Below are positions 51,013-62,096 of a DNA stretch of 64,000 nucleotides, in pieces. The position numbers and the translations under genes were made by a program. The notes under the pieces are model-generated. The model was not told where the DNA came from and did no database searches. It saw nothing but the letters and a program-made list of their open reading frames with translations. The first letter of the stretch is position 1. Each line of letters begins with the position of its first letter. Location: the NCBI RefSeq assembly GCF_004298145.1, contig NZ_SCRH01000040.1:41413-105412 (forward strand), in the 5' to 3' direction. This DNA comes from Mycobacterium sp. Lineage in GTDB: Bacteria; Actinomycetota; Actinomycetes; Mycobacteriales; Mycobacteriaceae.

Positions 51013-52536
51013 TCAACCGCGCGGACGGCGACGCGCCGGCAGGATGCGGGCGACACCTCGTCCGGTGATCAGCCGCAGTATCCGGACGGCCAACTTATGT
51101 CGCTCCGCGGTGTAGGGATACCAGAGCAACTCGCGTTCGGCCACTTGCACGCGGGGAACCGTGATCGCTTGCTGCCGAGTGTATTTGCGCACGCCATCGG
51201 CTCCACCGAACCGCGCTCCGACTCCGGACTCCTTCCACCCGGAATGGGGAAGTGTGAAGTTGAACAGGTTGGACATCGCGTCGTTGACGTTGACCGCACC
51301 AGCCTCGAGGCGGCGGGCCAGCTCGACCCCGCGGGCGACATTTGCAGTCCAAATGGTTGCGGACAGACCGTAATTGGATTGGTTAGCCAGATGGATCGCC
51401 TCATCGGCGTCGCCAACCTTCATGACCGGGATGGTCGGGCCGAACGTTTCTTCCCGCATACAGGCCATCGAGTGGTCGACGTCGACCAGAACGGTGGGTT
51501 CGAAGAACGTTCCGCTGACTCCCGGCGCACCGCCAACCGCAGCCGTCGCGCCGCGCTCGATCGCGTCGGCGACATGGTGCGCGACGATGTCGCGCTGCGC
51601 CGGGGTGGCCAGCGGTCCGATGTCGAAACGACAGTCCCGGTCGTCGGGACCCTGCCGCAGTTCGCGCATCCGTTCGGCCAGACGGGTGACGAACTCGTTG
51701 TAGATGGGTGCTTCCACGTAGACACGTTCGATCGACACGCAGACCTGTCCGGCGTTGAATAACCCACCCCACATGACGCCTTCGACGGCGCGGTCGATGT
51801 CGGCGTCGGCCAGCACGATCGCCGGGTCTTTGCCGCCCAGTTCCAGGCTGTAGGGAATCAGCCGCGACGCGGCGCGCGCAGCGATGACCCGACCGGTGCG
51901 GGTGGCGCCGGTGAATTGGATGAAGTCGGCGTGGTCGACGACCGCAGCGCCGGCATTCGAGCCGCCGGTGAGCACGTCGAACACCGCAGGCGCGCCGATC
52001 TCGGCCCAGCCGCGCTGCAATTCCAGCGCCGAAAGTGGAGTTACCTCCGACGGTTTGAGCGCCACCGCCGCACCGGCGACCAGTGCGGGTGCGGCATCCA
52101 TGACCGGCATCGCAAGGGGAAAATTCCACGGGGTGATCACGCCCACCACTGGGTAGGGCCGGTAGACGGTCATCAGCCGCTTGGTCAATCCAAGCGGGCC
52201 GTGCGGCCTTCGGGCACCATCGCGGAGGAACTCCACGGCATGCCCGGCGAAGTAATTGATCATGTCGGCCGCCAACAGCGGCTCCAGACCGGCCTCGGCG
52301 CGCGGTTTCGCGGTTTCAGATTGCAGGACATCGGCGAGTGACTGCTGGTGGTCGAGGAGCCACTCACGCCACCGTGACAGCCACCGGGCACGCGCGCGGG
52401 GGCCGATCTTCTCCCAGCCAACCTGCGCTTCACGCAACCTTGCGAGTCGCTGCCGAACTGCGGCCGAATCCATGTCGACTATTGAGCCGACTACACGTCC
52501 GTCCGCCGGGCAGGTGACGGTCAGCGAAGCCGTCAT
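51013..52536 (-). CDS. aldehyde dehydrogenase (succinate-semialdehyde type)
   Basis: A 507-aa ALDH. VVGVITPWNFPLAMP (oxyanion Asn), ADFIQFTGATRTGRV, SLELGGKDPAI (base Glu), FNAGQVCVSIERVY (catalytic Cys) and TFGPTIPVMKV. The C-terminal 40 residues are basic and extra. ATG at 52536 overlaps the upstream SDR stop by 4 bases. Confidence 0.92.
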   Translation of the reverse strand: MTASLTVTCPADGRVVGSIVDMDSAAVRQRLARLREAQVGWEKIGPRARARWLSRWREWLLDHQQSLADVLQSETAKPRAEAGLEPLLAADMINYFAGHAVEFLRDGARRPHGPLGLTKRLMTVYRPYPVVGVITPWNFPLAMPVMDAAPALVAGAAVALKPSEVTPLSALELQRGWAEIGAPAVFDVLTGGSNAGAAVVDHADFIQFTGATRTGRVIAARAASRLIPYSLELGGKDPAIVLADADIDRAVEGVMWGGLFNAGQVCVSIERVYVEAPIYNEFVTRLAERMRELRQGPDDRDCRFDIGPLATPAQRDIVAHHVADAIERGATAAVGGAPGVSGTFFEPTVLVDVDHSMACMREETFGPTIPVMKVGDADEAIHLANQSNYGLSATIWTANVARGVELARRLEAGAVNVNDAMSNLFNFTLPHSGWKESGVGARFGGADGVRKYTRQQAITVPRVQVAERELLWYPYTAERHKLAVRILRLITGRGVARILPARRRPRG

Positions 52537-53399
52537 TCCTCGCCTCCGAAAATGCGGCGCCGGTACCGTTCCCGCTCGATGGGATCGGCCTGGACGTATG
52601 CGCGATCGCTGCCGGCGATGCGGTCCGCCCAACGCCGCAGCCTCGCCGGCATCAGCGACATCGCCAAAATCAATGCCCCCAGGCGGCCCGGCACCGTGAC
52701 GCGAAACTTGCCGCGGCCCAACGCCCGTAGCATCGCGGCGGCGATGTCGTCGGGGTCGACGGTCGAGACCCGCCGCATCCATCCTGGCATCGAGGCGCCC
52801 GCAGACAACTCGGTGCGCACCACGCCGGGCAGCACCACAATGACGGCCACGCCGTGCGCGCGCATCTCTGCGGCCAGGGCCTCGCTGAAGCCGAGCACCG
52901 CGTGCTTGGTGGCGCAGTAGGTCGCCACCCCCGGGAAACCCCTAACCCCGGCCAGCGACGCTACGTTGATGATGATCCCGCCGCGGCGGGGCACCAGCCG
53001 GTTCACCGCCTCCCGCGAGCCGGTGATCACCCCGCGCAGGTTGACGTCGATAATCCGATCGGTGGTTGCCAAGTCCTCGTCGAAGAACAGGCCGGTCGGC
53101 ATGATGCCGGCGTTGTTCACCAGTACATCCAACGGCCCCAGCGCAGCCTCAGCCTCATCGAGGAAGCGTCCGAAGGAGCGTGGATCGGTTACGTCTAGCG
53201 CTAATCCGAGAACCTGAGCTCCGGTGGCGTTGCGGATTTCTGCGGCGGCCTTTTCCGCCAGTTCGGCGTCGAGATCGCCAATGACCACCCGGGCACCGGA
53301 TGCGGCGAACGCGGCCGCACTGGCCCGACCAATGCCGCGGGCACCCCCGGTCACGGCCACGGTCTTGCCGCGAACATCCGTCATCTTCCAGTTCGCCAT
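52533..53399 (-). CDS. SDR-family oxidoreductase with C-terminal extension
   Basis: A 288-aa enzyme: VAVTGGARGIGRASAAAF, LVNNAGIMPTG, NVASLAGVRGFPGVATYCATKHA (Ser, Tyr, Lys). The C-terminus (MSLMPARLRRWADRIAGSDRAYV) is a membrane-facing helix as in SDRs of mycobacterial lipid metabolism. It probably makes the aldehyde for the ALDH coded next. TAAGTGAA lies 17 bases before its start. Confidence 0.88.
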   Translation of the reverse strand: MANWKMTDVRGKTVAVTGGARGIGRASAAAFAASGARVVIGDLDAELAEKAAAEIRNATGAQVLGLALDVTDPRSFGRFLDEAEAALGPLDVLVNNAGIMPTGLFFDEDLATTDRIIDVNLRGVITGSREAVNRLVPRRGGIIINVASLAGVRGFPGVATYCATKHAVLGFSEALAAEMRAHGVAVIVVLPGVVRTELSAGASMPGWMRRVSTVDPDDIAAAMLRALGRGKFRVTVPGRLGALILAMSLMPARLRRWADRIAGSDRAYVQADPIERERYRRRIFGGEE

Positions 53400-53695
53400 C
53401 CGCGCCCTCTCGGAATAAGTGAATCGCCACTAGCTTCAAGTTAAGAGACTACGGCCGGGAAATGCTTGTCGTCAAGCCATTAAAACCCGAGCTAAGTGAA
53501 CATGCGAATACCGCATCAGATCCGTGGGCACGGTAGGATTCCGCGATGCCATTGCAGTCCAACCGTTTGCCGATCTCCTCGACACCGGTTTTGCGGGAAG
53601 AGCTCTGCCGCGCGCACCATGTCAGCTTCCGAATGGCGGAATTTTGGTAGCGCTCGCAAAACCACGCTGCGCCAACCGTATTCGGTGACCGATTC
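53400..53695. promoter_or_regulatory. intergenic with two TAAGTGAA sites
   Basis: About 300 bases between the SDR start and the TetR stop. TAAGTGAA is at 53416-53423 and 53493-53500. A short frame at 53496-53699 is Arg/Ser-rich and not convincing. This is the promoter region of the SDR-ALDH operon. Confidence 0.5.
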
Positions 53696-54894
53696 CTAGG
53701 CCGGTACAGGACCCAACGGTCCGGCCAGCAGAGCCACCGCGATATCGGCCACCACCGCTTGGACTCCGGGCAATGTGCGCAACCGCGGGATCACGACCAC
53801 GTCGTTGATCATGATTTGAGCCGCCTGCACCCGGATGCGTGCTTCGGTGATCGTCCAACCGGAATGGAGTTGGCGTGCAAGGTGGACCCATTCGTCGATG
53901 TAGGCGCGTTGGGCGTTCCTGGTGCTTCGGCTGTCCGATGCCGAAAGATGCGCTCCCTCGGTGAGCAGGATTTCGACTATATCGGGGTTCTGGAAGGCAA
54001 AGCGCTGGTAGCTGAGCACCACGCGGTGCAGGGCTTGGACCGCATCGGGCGCATCGGCGACGGCACGGTTGAAGTCCATCCATAGCCATTCGTTGCCACG
54101 GAACATCGCCGCCGCCAGGATGTCGGTCTTGGAGGCGAAGTGGTTATAGACGCTGGGCCCGGCGATGCCGACGGCGGCACCGATGTCGTCGACGCTGACC
54201 CCGGAGAAGCCCTTCGCGGCGAACAGCGCGGCAGCAGCGGACAAAATCGCTTCGCGTCGGGAACGAGCGACCCCGGCCACGCGCGACTCCCCGGCATCAG
54301 CCCCCCGCAACTCGGCCCCGGCATTGAGCGGCACCGCGATCAGCTCGGCCATAAGCGTCGAAAATCCTGGCTCGGGAACCGAAAGACTATGGAAGGAAAC
54401 GCTATTAGCGATTCCCAGCGCACACCATGCCAGCACGTCAGCCTGCACCGGATCCAGGCCGGGTCGCCGACTTCGAATATGTTGGGCGAGCCGCTTGCCG
54501 ATCCGCCGGGCGACCTGGTGCAGCCGTTTGCGGTCCTGTGCCATCAGGTGACGGCCTTCGCGCCGCCACAGCACACCGACAGTGCGCTGATCGAGCACTA
54601 TGCGGGCCAGCACCGCAGCCACGTCGGCGGAGGCATCGGCTGCCTGCAACGCCTCGTCCAAGACGCCGAGCGCGTCTCCGATGACCGTTGCCAGTAGTGC
54701 CTGCTTGCCACGGAAATGCCGGTACAACGCCGATGGGCCGACCGCCACCGCGTCGGCGACGTCACTCATCGAGACATTGCCGAATCCTTTGTCGCAGAAC
54801 AGACGGGCCGCCGCGTCGATGATCAACCGGCGTCGATTAGGGGGCCGCGTTCCCCGCGCGGGAGGGCTGGACCGGGATTGCTGCGGGTTACTCA

Positions 54895-54895
<1 letters not shown>
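53696..54895 (-). CDS. tandem double-TetR regulator
   Basis: A 399-aa protein with two complete TetR units. First helix-turn-helix: ARLFCDKGFGNVSMSDVADA to GPSALYRHFRGK at residues about 30-65. Second: AALFAAKGFSGVSVDDIGAA to GPSVYNHFASK at about 225-260. Each is followed by its own ligand domain. Such single-chain dimers are uncommon. GTG start at 54895 overlaps the fadD stop by one base, making it the last gene of the operon it probably controls through TAAGTGAA sites. Confidence 0.88.
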
Positions 54896-56436
<1,541 letters not shown>

Positions 56437-56461
56437 TCCGCCTCCCGTGCCGCGGCTCCGG

Positions 56462-57610
56462 TCATAACGAACGCGCGACCAGTTCTTTCATGACCTCGTT
56501 GGTGCCGCCATAGATCCGTTGAGCACGCGAATCCGCGTACATCCGCGTGATCGGATATTCCAGCATGTAGCCATATCCCCCGAATAGCTGCAGGCAGCGG
56601 TCGATGACCACACATTGCATGTCGGTGACCCAGGACTTCGCCATCGACGCCGTTACCGCGTCGAGCTCACCGCGCAGGTGCTTCAGGATGCAGTCGTCGA
56701 CGAACGTTCGCGCGACTTTCGCGATGGTAGCGCAATCGGCGAGCTCGAAGCGCGTGTGCTGCAGGTTGATAAGGGGCGCCCCGAAAGCGGATCGCAGTTT
56801 TGTGTAGGCGATGGTTTCCGCGACGGCGCTCTCCAGCGTCGAGATCCCCACGATCGCCACCACTAGGCGCTCGTGGGCGAGCTGCTTCATCGCGTAGGCG
56901 TAGCCGGCGCCCTCCTCGCCCAGCAGATTGGCGGCGGGGACGCGCACATCGTCGAAGAACAGCTCCGCGGTGTCTTGAGCCTTCATTCCAAGCTTGTCCA
57001 GCACCCGATCCACCCGGAACCCCTGCGCGCCAGCGGTTTCCAGGACCAGCAACGAAACACCCTTCGCCCCGGCCGATGGGTCGGTCTTGACCACGAGCAC
57101 GATCAGGTCCGCGCTGGCACCGTTGGATATGAATGTTTTGGATCCGTTCAATCGGTAATGATCGCCGTCACGGATCGCGGTAGTGCGCAGAGCTTTCAGG
57201 TCGGAGCCGCCGTCAGGCTCCGTCATCGCAATGGCACCGATGTATTCGCCCGTCGCCATCTTCGGCAGCCACCGCAGCTTTTGCTCTTCTGTCCCGTAGG
57301 CGAGCAAATAGTGAGCGACCACACCGCTGTGCACCTGGTTTCCGAATCCGCTGTCGCCGCACTCGGCCTGTGCCTCGAAGATGGCGAAATCGTGTGCCAG
57401 CGTTCCGCCGCCCCCGCCGTACTCCTCTGGAATCGATGCGCACAGCAGCCCCAACCGGCCTGCGGCTAACCAGAAGTCCCGGTCGACGTGCTTCTGTCGC
57501 TCCCATCGTCCCCGGTTCGGAACGGCCTCGATCGCGAAGAATTTGGTCGCCATCTCCTTGAGGCCGGCAACCTCGTCGTCGACCCAGGGCGAACGGTGCT
57601 CGCTGCCCAC
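56462..57610 (-). CDS. acyl-CoA dehydrogenase (FadE family)
   Basis: A 382-aa flavoprotein: IPEEYGGGGG, YIGAIAMTEPDGGSDLKALRTTA, KTFISNGASADL, and C-terminal QLFGGYGYMLEYPITRMYAD with IYGGTNEVMKEL, where the base of short/medium-chain enzymes lies. It introduces the alpha-beta double bond. GTG start at 57610, 9 bases from the upstream SDR stop. Confidence 0.92.
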   Translation of the reverse strand: MGSEHRSPWVDDEVAGLKEMATKFFAIEAVPNRGRWERQKHVDRDFWLAAGRLGLLCASIPEEYGGGGGTLAHDFAIFEAQAECGDSGFGNQVHSGVVAHYLLAYGTEEQKLRWLPKMATGEYIGAIAMTEPDGGSDLKALRTTAIRDGDHYRLNGSKTFISNGASADLIVLVVKTDPSAGAKGVSLLVLETAGAQGFRVDRVLDKLGMKAQDTAELFFDDVRVPAANLLGEEGAGYAYAMKQLAHERLVVAIVGISTLESAVAETIAYTKLRSAFGAPLINLQHTRFELADCATIAKVARTFVDDCILKHLRGELDAVTASMAKSWVTDMQCVVIDRCLQLFGGYGYMLEYPITRMYADSRAQRIYGGTNEVMKELVARSL

Positions 57611-57619
57611 GGCGTTCCC

Positions 57620-58447
57620 CTAAATGCTCAGGCCGCCGCCGCAGACCAGGGTCTGCGCGCTGATGTAATCCGACTCGGGACTGCACAACAGATAGACCGC
57701 CCCCGCGGCTTCGGTGGGGGTGCCGGCCCGCCCCAACGGGATCATCTGTTCCATCGCGGCGAGCAGACCCGGGTTGACACCGACCTGAATCTCTTTGCCC
57801 TGCACGGTGATCGTCCCGCCACCCGCCGGTGTCTCGGTGAGCCGGGTCTTGATGAGCCCGAAGGCCACCGCGTTCACGGTGACGTTGTAGCGTCCCCACT
57901 CCTTGGCCAGGGCCTTGGTCAGGCCGAGGATACCGGCCTTGGCCGACGAGTAGTTGGCCTGCCCGACGTTGCCGCCCACACCGGCCAGCGACGAGATGTT
58001 GACGACCTTGCGGCATGGGACTGGGTCGCCGGATGCCTTGGCGCGCTTGACGAGTCCACCGATGACCGGCTGCGCAGCCCGCAAGATGTGAAACGGCGCC
58101 TTGAGATGTACATCCAGGATCGCGTCCCATTGTTCGTCCGTCATCTTCTGGATCACCGAGTCCCAGGTGTAGCCCGCGTTGTTGACGATGATGTCCAGAC
58201 CGCCGAAGGTGTCGACGGCGGTCTGCACGAACCGCTCCCCGAAGCCGGCGTCGGTGACGCTGCCGATACAGGTGGCGCCTTTGCCGCCGGCCGCCTCGAT
58301 GGCGGCGATCGTCTCGCCGGCGGGTTCGGCGTCGAGATCGTTCACGACGACGTGAGCCCCATTGGAAGCCAGTTTGACGGCGATCTCGCGCCCGATCCCC
58401 CGGCCCGAACCCGAAACGATCGCGACCTTGCCATTCAGAGTCCCCAT
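57620..58447 (-). CDS. SDR, probable 3-hydroxyacyl-CoA dehydrogenase
   Basis: A 275-aa enzyme similar to the dehydrogenase part of peroxisomal multifunctional enzyme 2: VAIVSGSGRGIGREIA, IVNNAGYTWDSVIQKMTDEQWDAI, NISSLAGVGGNVGQANYSSAK and YISAQTLVCGGGLSI. In this operon it should oxidise the hydroxyl added by the MaoC pair. The long insertion KTRLTETPAGGGTITVQGKE is notable. Confidence 0.9.
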   Translation of the reverse strand: MGTLNGKVAIVSGSGRGIGREIAVKLASNGAHVVVNDLDAEPAGETIAAIEAAGGKGATCIGSVTDAGFGERFVQTAVDTFGGLDIIVNNAGYTWDSVIQKMTDEQWDAILDVHLKAPFHILRAAQPVIGGLVKRAKASGDPVPCRKVVNISSLAGVGGNVGQANYSSAKAGILGLTKALAKEWGRYNVTVNAVAFGLIKTRLTETPAGGGTITVQGKEIQVGVNPGLLAAMEQMIPLGRAGTPTEAAGAVYLLCSPESDYISAQTLVCGGGLSI

Positions 58448-58466
58448 GTGTAGCAGTACCTTTCGG

Positions 58467-58877
58467 TTAGACGGCGACGACGGCGTCGCCGGCGAGGGTG
58501 GTGGTGCCGTCGGGAAGCCGCACGGCCAGTTCGATAACGGCTCGCCGTTCGCCGTCGACGTCGTCGACGCGGGTGATCCGGCCGGTGCAGGTGGGTTCAC
58601 CGTGCACCGGCGTGATCGCGGCGAAGCGGACGCGGTAGGAGCGGATCCGCTCCTGGGGAACCCAATTCGTCAGCATCCGCCCCAGATAGGCCATCGACAA
58701 CATCCCGTGCGCGAAAACGTCCGGCAGGCCGGCCGACCGGGCGAGGTCGATGTCCACGTGAATCGGGTTGTGGTCACCGGAGGCCCCGGCGAACAACGCC
58801 AGTGTGAGCCGCGAGATCGGGTCGACCCGCAGCGGTGGTAATTCGGTCCCGACTTTCACGGTTTCGGTTGGAATCAT
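58467..58877 (-). CDS. MaoC-like hydratase
   Basis: A 136-aa hotdog protein with the hydratase motif ASGDHNPIHVDIDLARSAGLPDVFAHGML (Asp and His of the active site, quoted across its length in part). It adds water to an enoyl-CoA. The ATG at 58877 overlaps the companion hotdog gene stop by 4 bases, as in heterodimeric HadAB or ChsH1/H2 pairs. Confidence 0.88.
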   Translation of the reverse strand: MIPTETVKVGTELPPLRVDPISRLTLALFAGASGDHNPIHVDIDLARSAGLPDVFAHGMLSMAYLGRMLTNWVPQERIRSYRVRFAAITPVHGEPTCTGRITRVDDVDGERRAVIELAVRLPDGTTTLAGDAVVAV

Positions 58878-59332
58878 GCTGTCACTCGCGGGTTTTGGAT
58901 GACGATGACGGATCGCAGTCCGGCGACGTGTATCCCGTCGGCGCGGGTGATCGAGGTGTCTTTGACGACGAACTCCAGCGCGCCGCCCTTCTTGGTGTAC
59001 ACATCGGTGATACACGGGCTGGCGACGAGTTCGTCACCGGCATAGGCCATGGCGTGATAGGTGAACGACTGCTCGCCGTGCAGGACCATCCGCAGGTCGA
59101 CGCCCAGCGACGCCAGGAACACGAAGGGGTCGGGGTTTTCCAGTTCGACCGTGAACAGGAAGGTGGGCGGCACCGGAATGTCCGGATGCCCGGCCGCTTT
59201 GGCGGCATCGAGGTCGGTATAGATCGGGTCGGCCTGTCCTATCGCCTTGGCGAAGAAGCGCAGCCGTCCCCGGTCGACCGGCAGCGTGGTGTCGGGCAGC
59301 GCCGTGCCGATCACGCTCTTGTCGATCGCCAC
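58874..59332 (-). CDS. MaoC-like N-terminal-domain (non-catalytic) partner
   Basis: A 152-aa hotdog protein of the FAS1-DH/MaoC_dehydrat_N type: VDRGRLRFFAKAIGQADPIY, HPDIPVPPTFLFTVELENPD, LHGEQSFTYHAMAYAGDEL. It lacks the D-x4-H catalytic pair, so it serves as the structural half of the hydratase. GTG start at 59332, two bases after the thiolase stop. Confidence 0.85.
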   Translation of the reverse strand: MAIDKSVIGTALPDTTLPVDRGRLRFFAKAIGQADPIYTDLDAAKAAGHPDIPVPPTFLFTVELENPDPFVFLASLGVDLRMVLHGEQSFTYHAMAYAGDELVASPCITDVYTKKGGALEFVVKDTSITRADGIHVAGLRSVIVIQNPRVTA

Positions 59333-59334
59333 GC

Positions 59335-60522
59335 TCAGCTCACCTTCTCGTAGAGGGTCACCACGGCCGCTCCGCCGAGGCCGATGTTGTGCTGCAAAGC
59401 CACGTTGACATCGTCGACCTGGCGTCCCCCCGCCTGCCCACGCAGCTGCCACACCAATTCAGCGCATTGGGCGAGGCCGGTGGCCCCGAGCGGATGTCCT
59501 TTGGACAGCAGTCCTCCCGACGGGTTCGTCACCACCCGGCCTCCGTAGGTGTTGTCACCATCAAGAATGAACTTTTCCGCGGTGCCTTCCGGGGTCAGCC
59601 CGAGAGCCTCGTAGGTGAGCAACTCGTTGGCGGTGAAGCAGTCGTGCAGTTCCACGACCCGGATGTCTTCCGGTCCGGCACCCGAGGCCTCGTAGACCTG
59701 ATCCGCGGCGGCCTTGGCCATGTCATAGCCCACGATTTTGATCATGTCGGCTTCGGCGAAGGTGGACGGAAAGTCCGTCGTCATCGCCTGGGCCTTGACG
59801 GCGACCTGTGGCGATAATCCGTGCCTGCGGGCGAAATCCGTGCTGACCAACACCGCGGCGGCGGCACCGCAGGTCGGTGGGCAGCACTGCAGCCTGGTCA
59901 GTGGTCCGTAGATGTGCGGCGATGCCAGCACTTCCTCGACGGTCACCCCGTCCCGAAAGACCGCGTAGGGGTTGTTCTTTGCGTGCCGGCGCGCCTTGAC
60001 CGAGATCTGAGCGAACGTCGCGGGGTCGGTACCGTGCTCCTCGGCGTATTGACGGCCCGCCCCGCCGAAGTACTGGGCCGCCATCGGCGCGGCGTCATCC
60101 CACCCCTGTGCGGCGCGGGTGGCGTCGTCGAAGCGGGTGAACGGACTAGAGCGGTCGGTCCACATGGGCCCCAGCGCGCCGCGTTGCATCTGCTCGAACC
60201 CCAACGCCAGGACACAGTCGGCCGCACCCGTCTCGACGGCCTGCCGCGCCAACCACAGCGCCGTCGACCCGGTGGAACAGTTGTTGTTGACGTTGATGAT
60301 GGGGATGCCGGACTGTCCCAGCCCGTACAACGCGGCCTGTCCCGATGTAGAGTCTCCGTACACATAACCCACATAAGCCTGCTGCACCGACGAGTACTCC
60401 ACCATGGCGTCGGCCAATGCAGCCCGTGCCGCATTTTCGGCCATTACCTGGTATGGCTCGGTATGACTGGGGGTGGAGAAGGGAATCATCCCAACGCCGG
60501 CCACCATGACGCGATGAGTCAT
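59335..60522 (-). CDS. SCP-x-type thiolase (lipid-transfer-protein family)
   Basis: A 395-aa thiolase-fold enzyme: active Cys in IINVNNNCSTGSTALW, GHPLGATGLAQC (His), and VALQHNIGLGGAAVV, where ordinary thiolases have a second Cys. Ltp/SCP-x enzymes cleave branched or steroid-derived beta-ketoacyl-CoA or act as retro-aldolases. First gene of the seven-gene operon; TTCACTTA lies 28 bases upstream of its start. Confidence 0.9.
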   Translation of the reverse strand: MTHRVMVAGVGMIPFSTPSHTEPYQVMAENAARAALADAMVEYSSVQQAYVGYVYGDSTSGQAALYGLGQSGIPIINVNNNCSTGSTALWLARQAVETGAADCVLALGFEQMQRGALGPMWTDRSSPFTRFDDATRAAQGWDDAAPMAAQYFGGAGRQYAEEHGTDPATFAQISVKARRHAKNNPYAVFRDGVTVEEVLASPHIYGPLTRLQCCPPTCGAAAAVLVSTDFARRHGLSPQVAVKAQAMTTDFPSTFAEADMIKIVGYDMAKAAADQVYEASGAGPEDIRVVELHDCFTANELLTYEALGLTPEGTAEKFILDGDNTYGGRVVTNPSGGLLSKGHPLGATGLAQCAELVWQLRGQAGGRQVDDVNVALQHNIGLGGAAVVTLYEKVS

Positions 60523-60549
60523 GCTCCTCCATCTCGTACCTAGGCAATA

Positions 60550-60557
60550 TTCACTTA
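60550..60557. promoter_or_regulatory. TTCACTTA site upstream of the thiolase operon
   Basis: Same octamer as in the amidase promoter and, inverted, the SDR promoter. It lies 28 bases before the thiolase ATG, where a repressor of the operon would bind. Confidence 0.5.
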
Positions 60558-60837
60558 TGTCTAGCAGATGACAGGGCCGGAAGGCAAGAGCCAGTCGCGG
60601 CCATCGCATGGTCGACGCTCAATCATCCGGGCCGACAACGCATCCCGCAGGAACGGGATCCGGTCACCCACGTCAGCGAGGTGCCTTCCCCGTCTTGAGT
60701 ACTTCGTTAAGACCCAGGCCTGCCGGAGCGCGGCGTGATGCAACTGATGGGCTACGGGCGGCGTGAGAGGCCAAACACGGCAGCAGATGCCAGCGTGGGA
60801 AGTATTGGCTGCCGGTCCATGAAAAGTCCGTTAGGCA
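60558..60837. other. right end of the module, no gene seen
   Basis: About 280 bases between the operon promoter and the right 75-bp repeat. A minus-strand frame (60561-60743) is Arg-rich and shows no family. I found no integrase, transposase or inverted repeat, but a degraded recombination end could lie here. Confidence 0.4.
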
Positions 60838-60912
60838 AGCGCGTTACAGCCGTCCCTCGACGCGCAGTTCCGGATGCACCCAATCGGGTGAGCGGCGTTC
60901 CTTGAACGAGCG
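60838..60912 (-). repeat. 75-bp direct repeat, right copy (end of echA)
   Basis: Matches 48717-48791 at 74 of 75 positions. It is the intact 3' end of the enoyl-CoA hydratase gene plus 6 bases beyond the stop. Confidence 0.9.
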
Positions 60913-61683
60913 GAAGCCTTCGATGGCCTCGGCGTCGGACAGGCTGGCGGTCATGCCGATGCGGTCATAGAGGCCCAGGTAGGTGTCGATGCTGGACTTG
61001 ATGACGCCGCGGGCGCGCGGTGCGGTCCGACAGCATTGCGCGAGTAGGTCTTTCGCCGCGTCCAGCAGGCCTTCGTGCGGCACCACCCGGGTGACCAGAC
61101 CCCAGTCGAGGGCTTCGACCGCGGTCAGCACCCGTCCGGTGAACATGAGGTCGCGGGTGCGCACCGGCCCGATGACGCGGGTGAGCATCTGGCTGTAGTA
61201 GGTGTCGGCGTAGCCGCGGAACAACTCGGGCACCCGGAAACTCGCCCGATCGCTCACCACCGACAGGTCGCTGCACAGCGCGATCTGGAATCCGCCGCCC
61301 TGGCACAGGCCGTTGACGGCGGAGACGATCGGCTTGGCGGAGGTGCGCACCGCGTCGAACGGCGTCACGTCCATGCCCAGCGCGGACCCGAAGGTGATCC
61401 AGTTGTCCTCGCCTCCCCCGCCGCCCATGTCGCCGCCGGGCGCGAAGACGTCTCCGGTTCCGGTGAGCACCAGCCCCGCCAGATCCGGGTCCTCGTTGAG
61501 ACGTCCCACCGCATAACGGATTCCGAAGTACATCGCCGGACTCAGGGCGTTGCGCGCTTGAGGGCGGTCGATGGTGCACACCGCGATCGGCCCCTGACGC
61601 TCGAAGCGCAGGTATGGCGTGCCCAGCCAATCCCCGTCGGGTGGGCGGGGGGTGCTCTGCGGTGTCGGGGGGTTGTGCGCCAC
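60844..61683 (-). CDS. enoyl-CoA hydratase/isomerase family protein
   Basis: A 279-aa crotonase. Oxyanion-hole segments RPQARNALSPAM and AVNGLCQGGGFQIALCSDL, active-site region SFRVPELFRGYADTYYSQ where the first Glu is present in PELF. The N-terminal 25 residues are Pro-rich. Its last codons form the repeat at the module boundary. It is complete and probably functional. Confidence 0.9.
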   Translation of the reverse strand: MAHNPPTPQSTPRPPDGDWLGTPYLRFERQGPIAVCTIDRPQARNALSPAMYFGIRYAVGRLNEDPDLAGLVLTGTGDVFAPGGDMGGGGGEDNWITFGSALGMDVTPFDAVRTSAKPIVSAVNGLCQGGGFQIALCSDLSVVSDRASFRVPELFRGYADTYYSQMLTRVIGPVRTRDLMFTGRVLTAVEALDWGLVTRVVPHEGLLDAAKDLLAQCCRTAPRARGVIKSSIDTYLGLYDRIGMTASLSDAEAIEGFRSFKERRSPDWVHPELRVEGRL

Positions 61684-61772
61684 GGGACTCCTCTCGGGTC
61701 GGCGCCGCCACGGATGCGCCGCGCCGCGATCCCGCTACTGTAGCTCTTACAGTATCCGTGGGGCCGGGCCGC

Positions 61773-62066
61773 CTACACGTACGGCAGCGTGACCATCTCG
61801 GCGGTCGCGGATACATCGGCGACCACCGTGGCGAGTTTGGCCTGCAGGGCGGACGTGGCCTCCCCCACCGGCTTATCGCAGAATCGGCAGAGCGCCGTGA
61901 AGTTTGGCTGCTCGTCCTCGTCGGGCCAGAACCGGCGCGGCCCCACCTGGGCCCCCGGGTCGAACTGCACCGCCTGATGCGGGGCGTCTTTGAGGATCCT
62001 GCCGACGGGATGACTGTGCGGGCATTCGAGTTTCAGCATGCCGATGCCCTCTTGATTCCCGACCAT
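61773..62066 (-). CDS. 97-aa conserved protein with Cys/His pairs
   Basis: LECPHSHPVG near the start and LCRFCDKPVGEA in the centre suggest a small metal site. No family is recognised. GAGAGGA lies nine bases before the ATG at 62066. The gene is alone between echA and the SRPBCC gene. Confidence 0.6.
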   Translation of the reverse strand: MVGNQEGIGMLKLECPHSHPVGRILKDAPHQAVQFDPGAQVGPRRFWPDEDEQPNFTALCRFCDKPVGEATSALQAKLATVVADVSATAEMVTLPYV

Positions 62067-62096
62067 GGTCCACCGTCCTCTCTGGTGCGCGCCTAA

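Noticed and set aside
53496..53699. 67-codon plus-strand frame before the TetR stop
   Set aside because: Arg/Ser/His-rich translation, no ribosome site, and it lies over candidate operator sequence.
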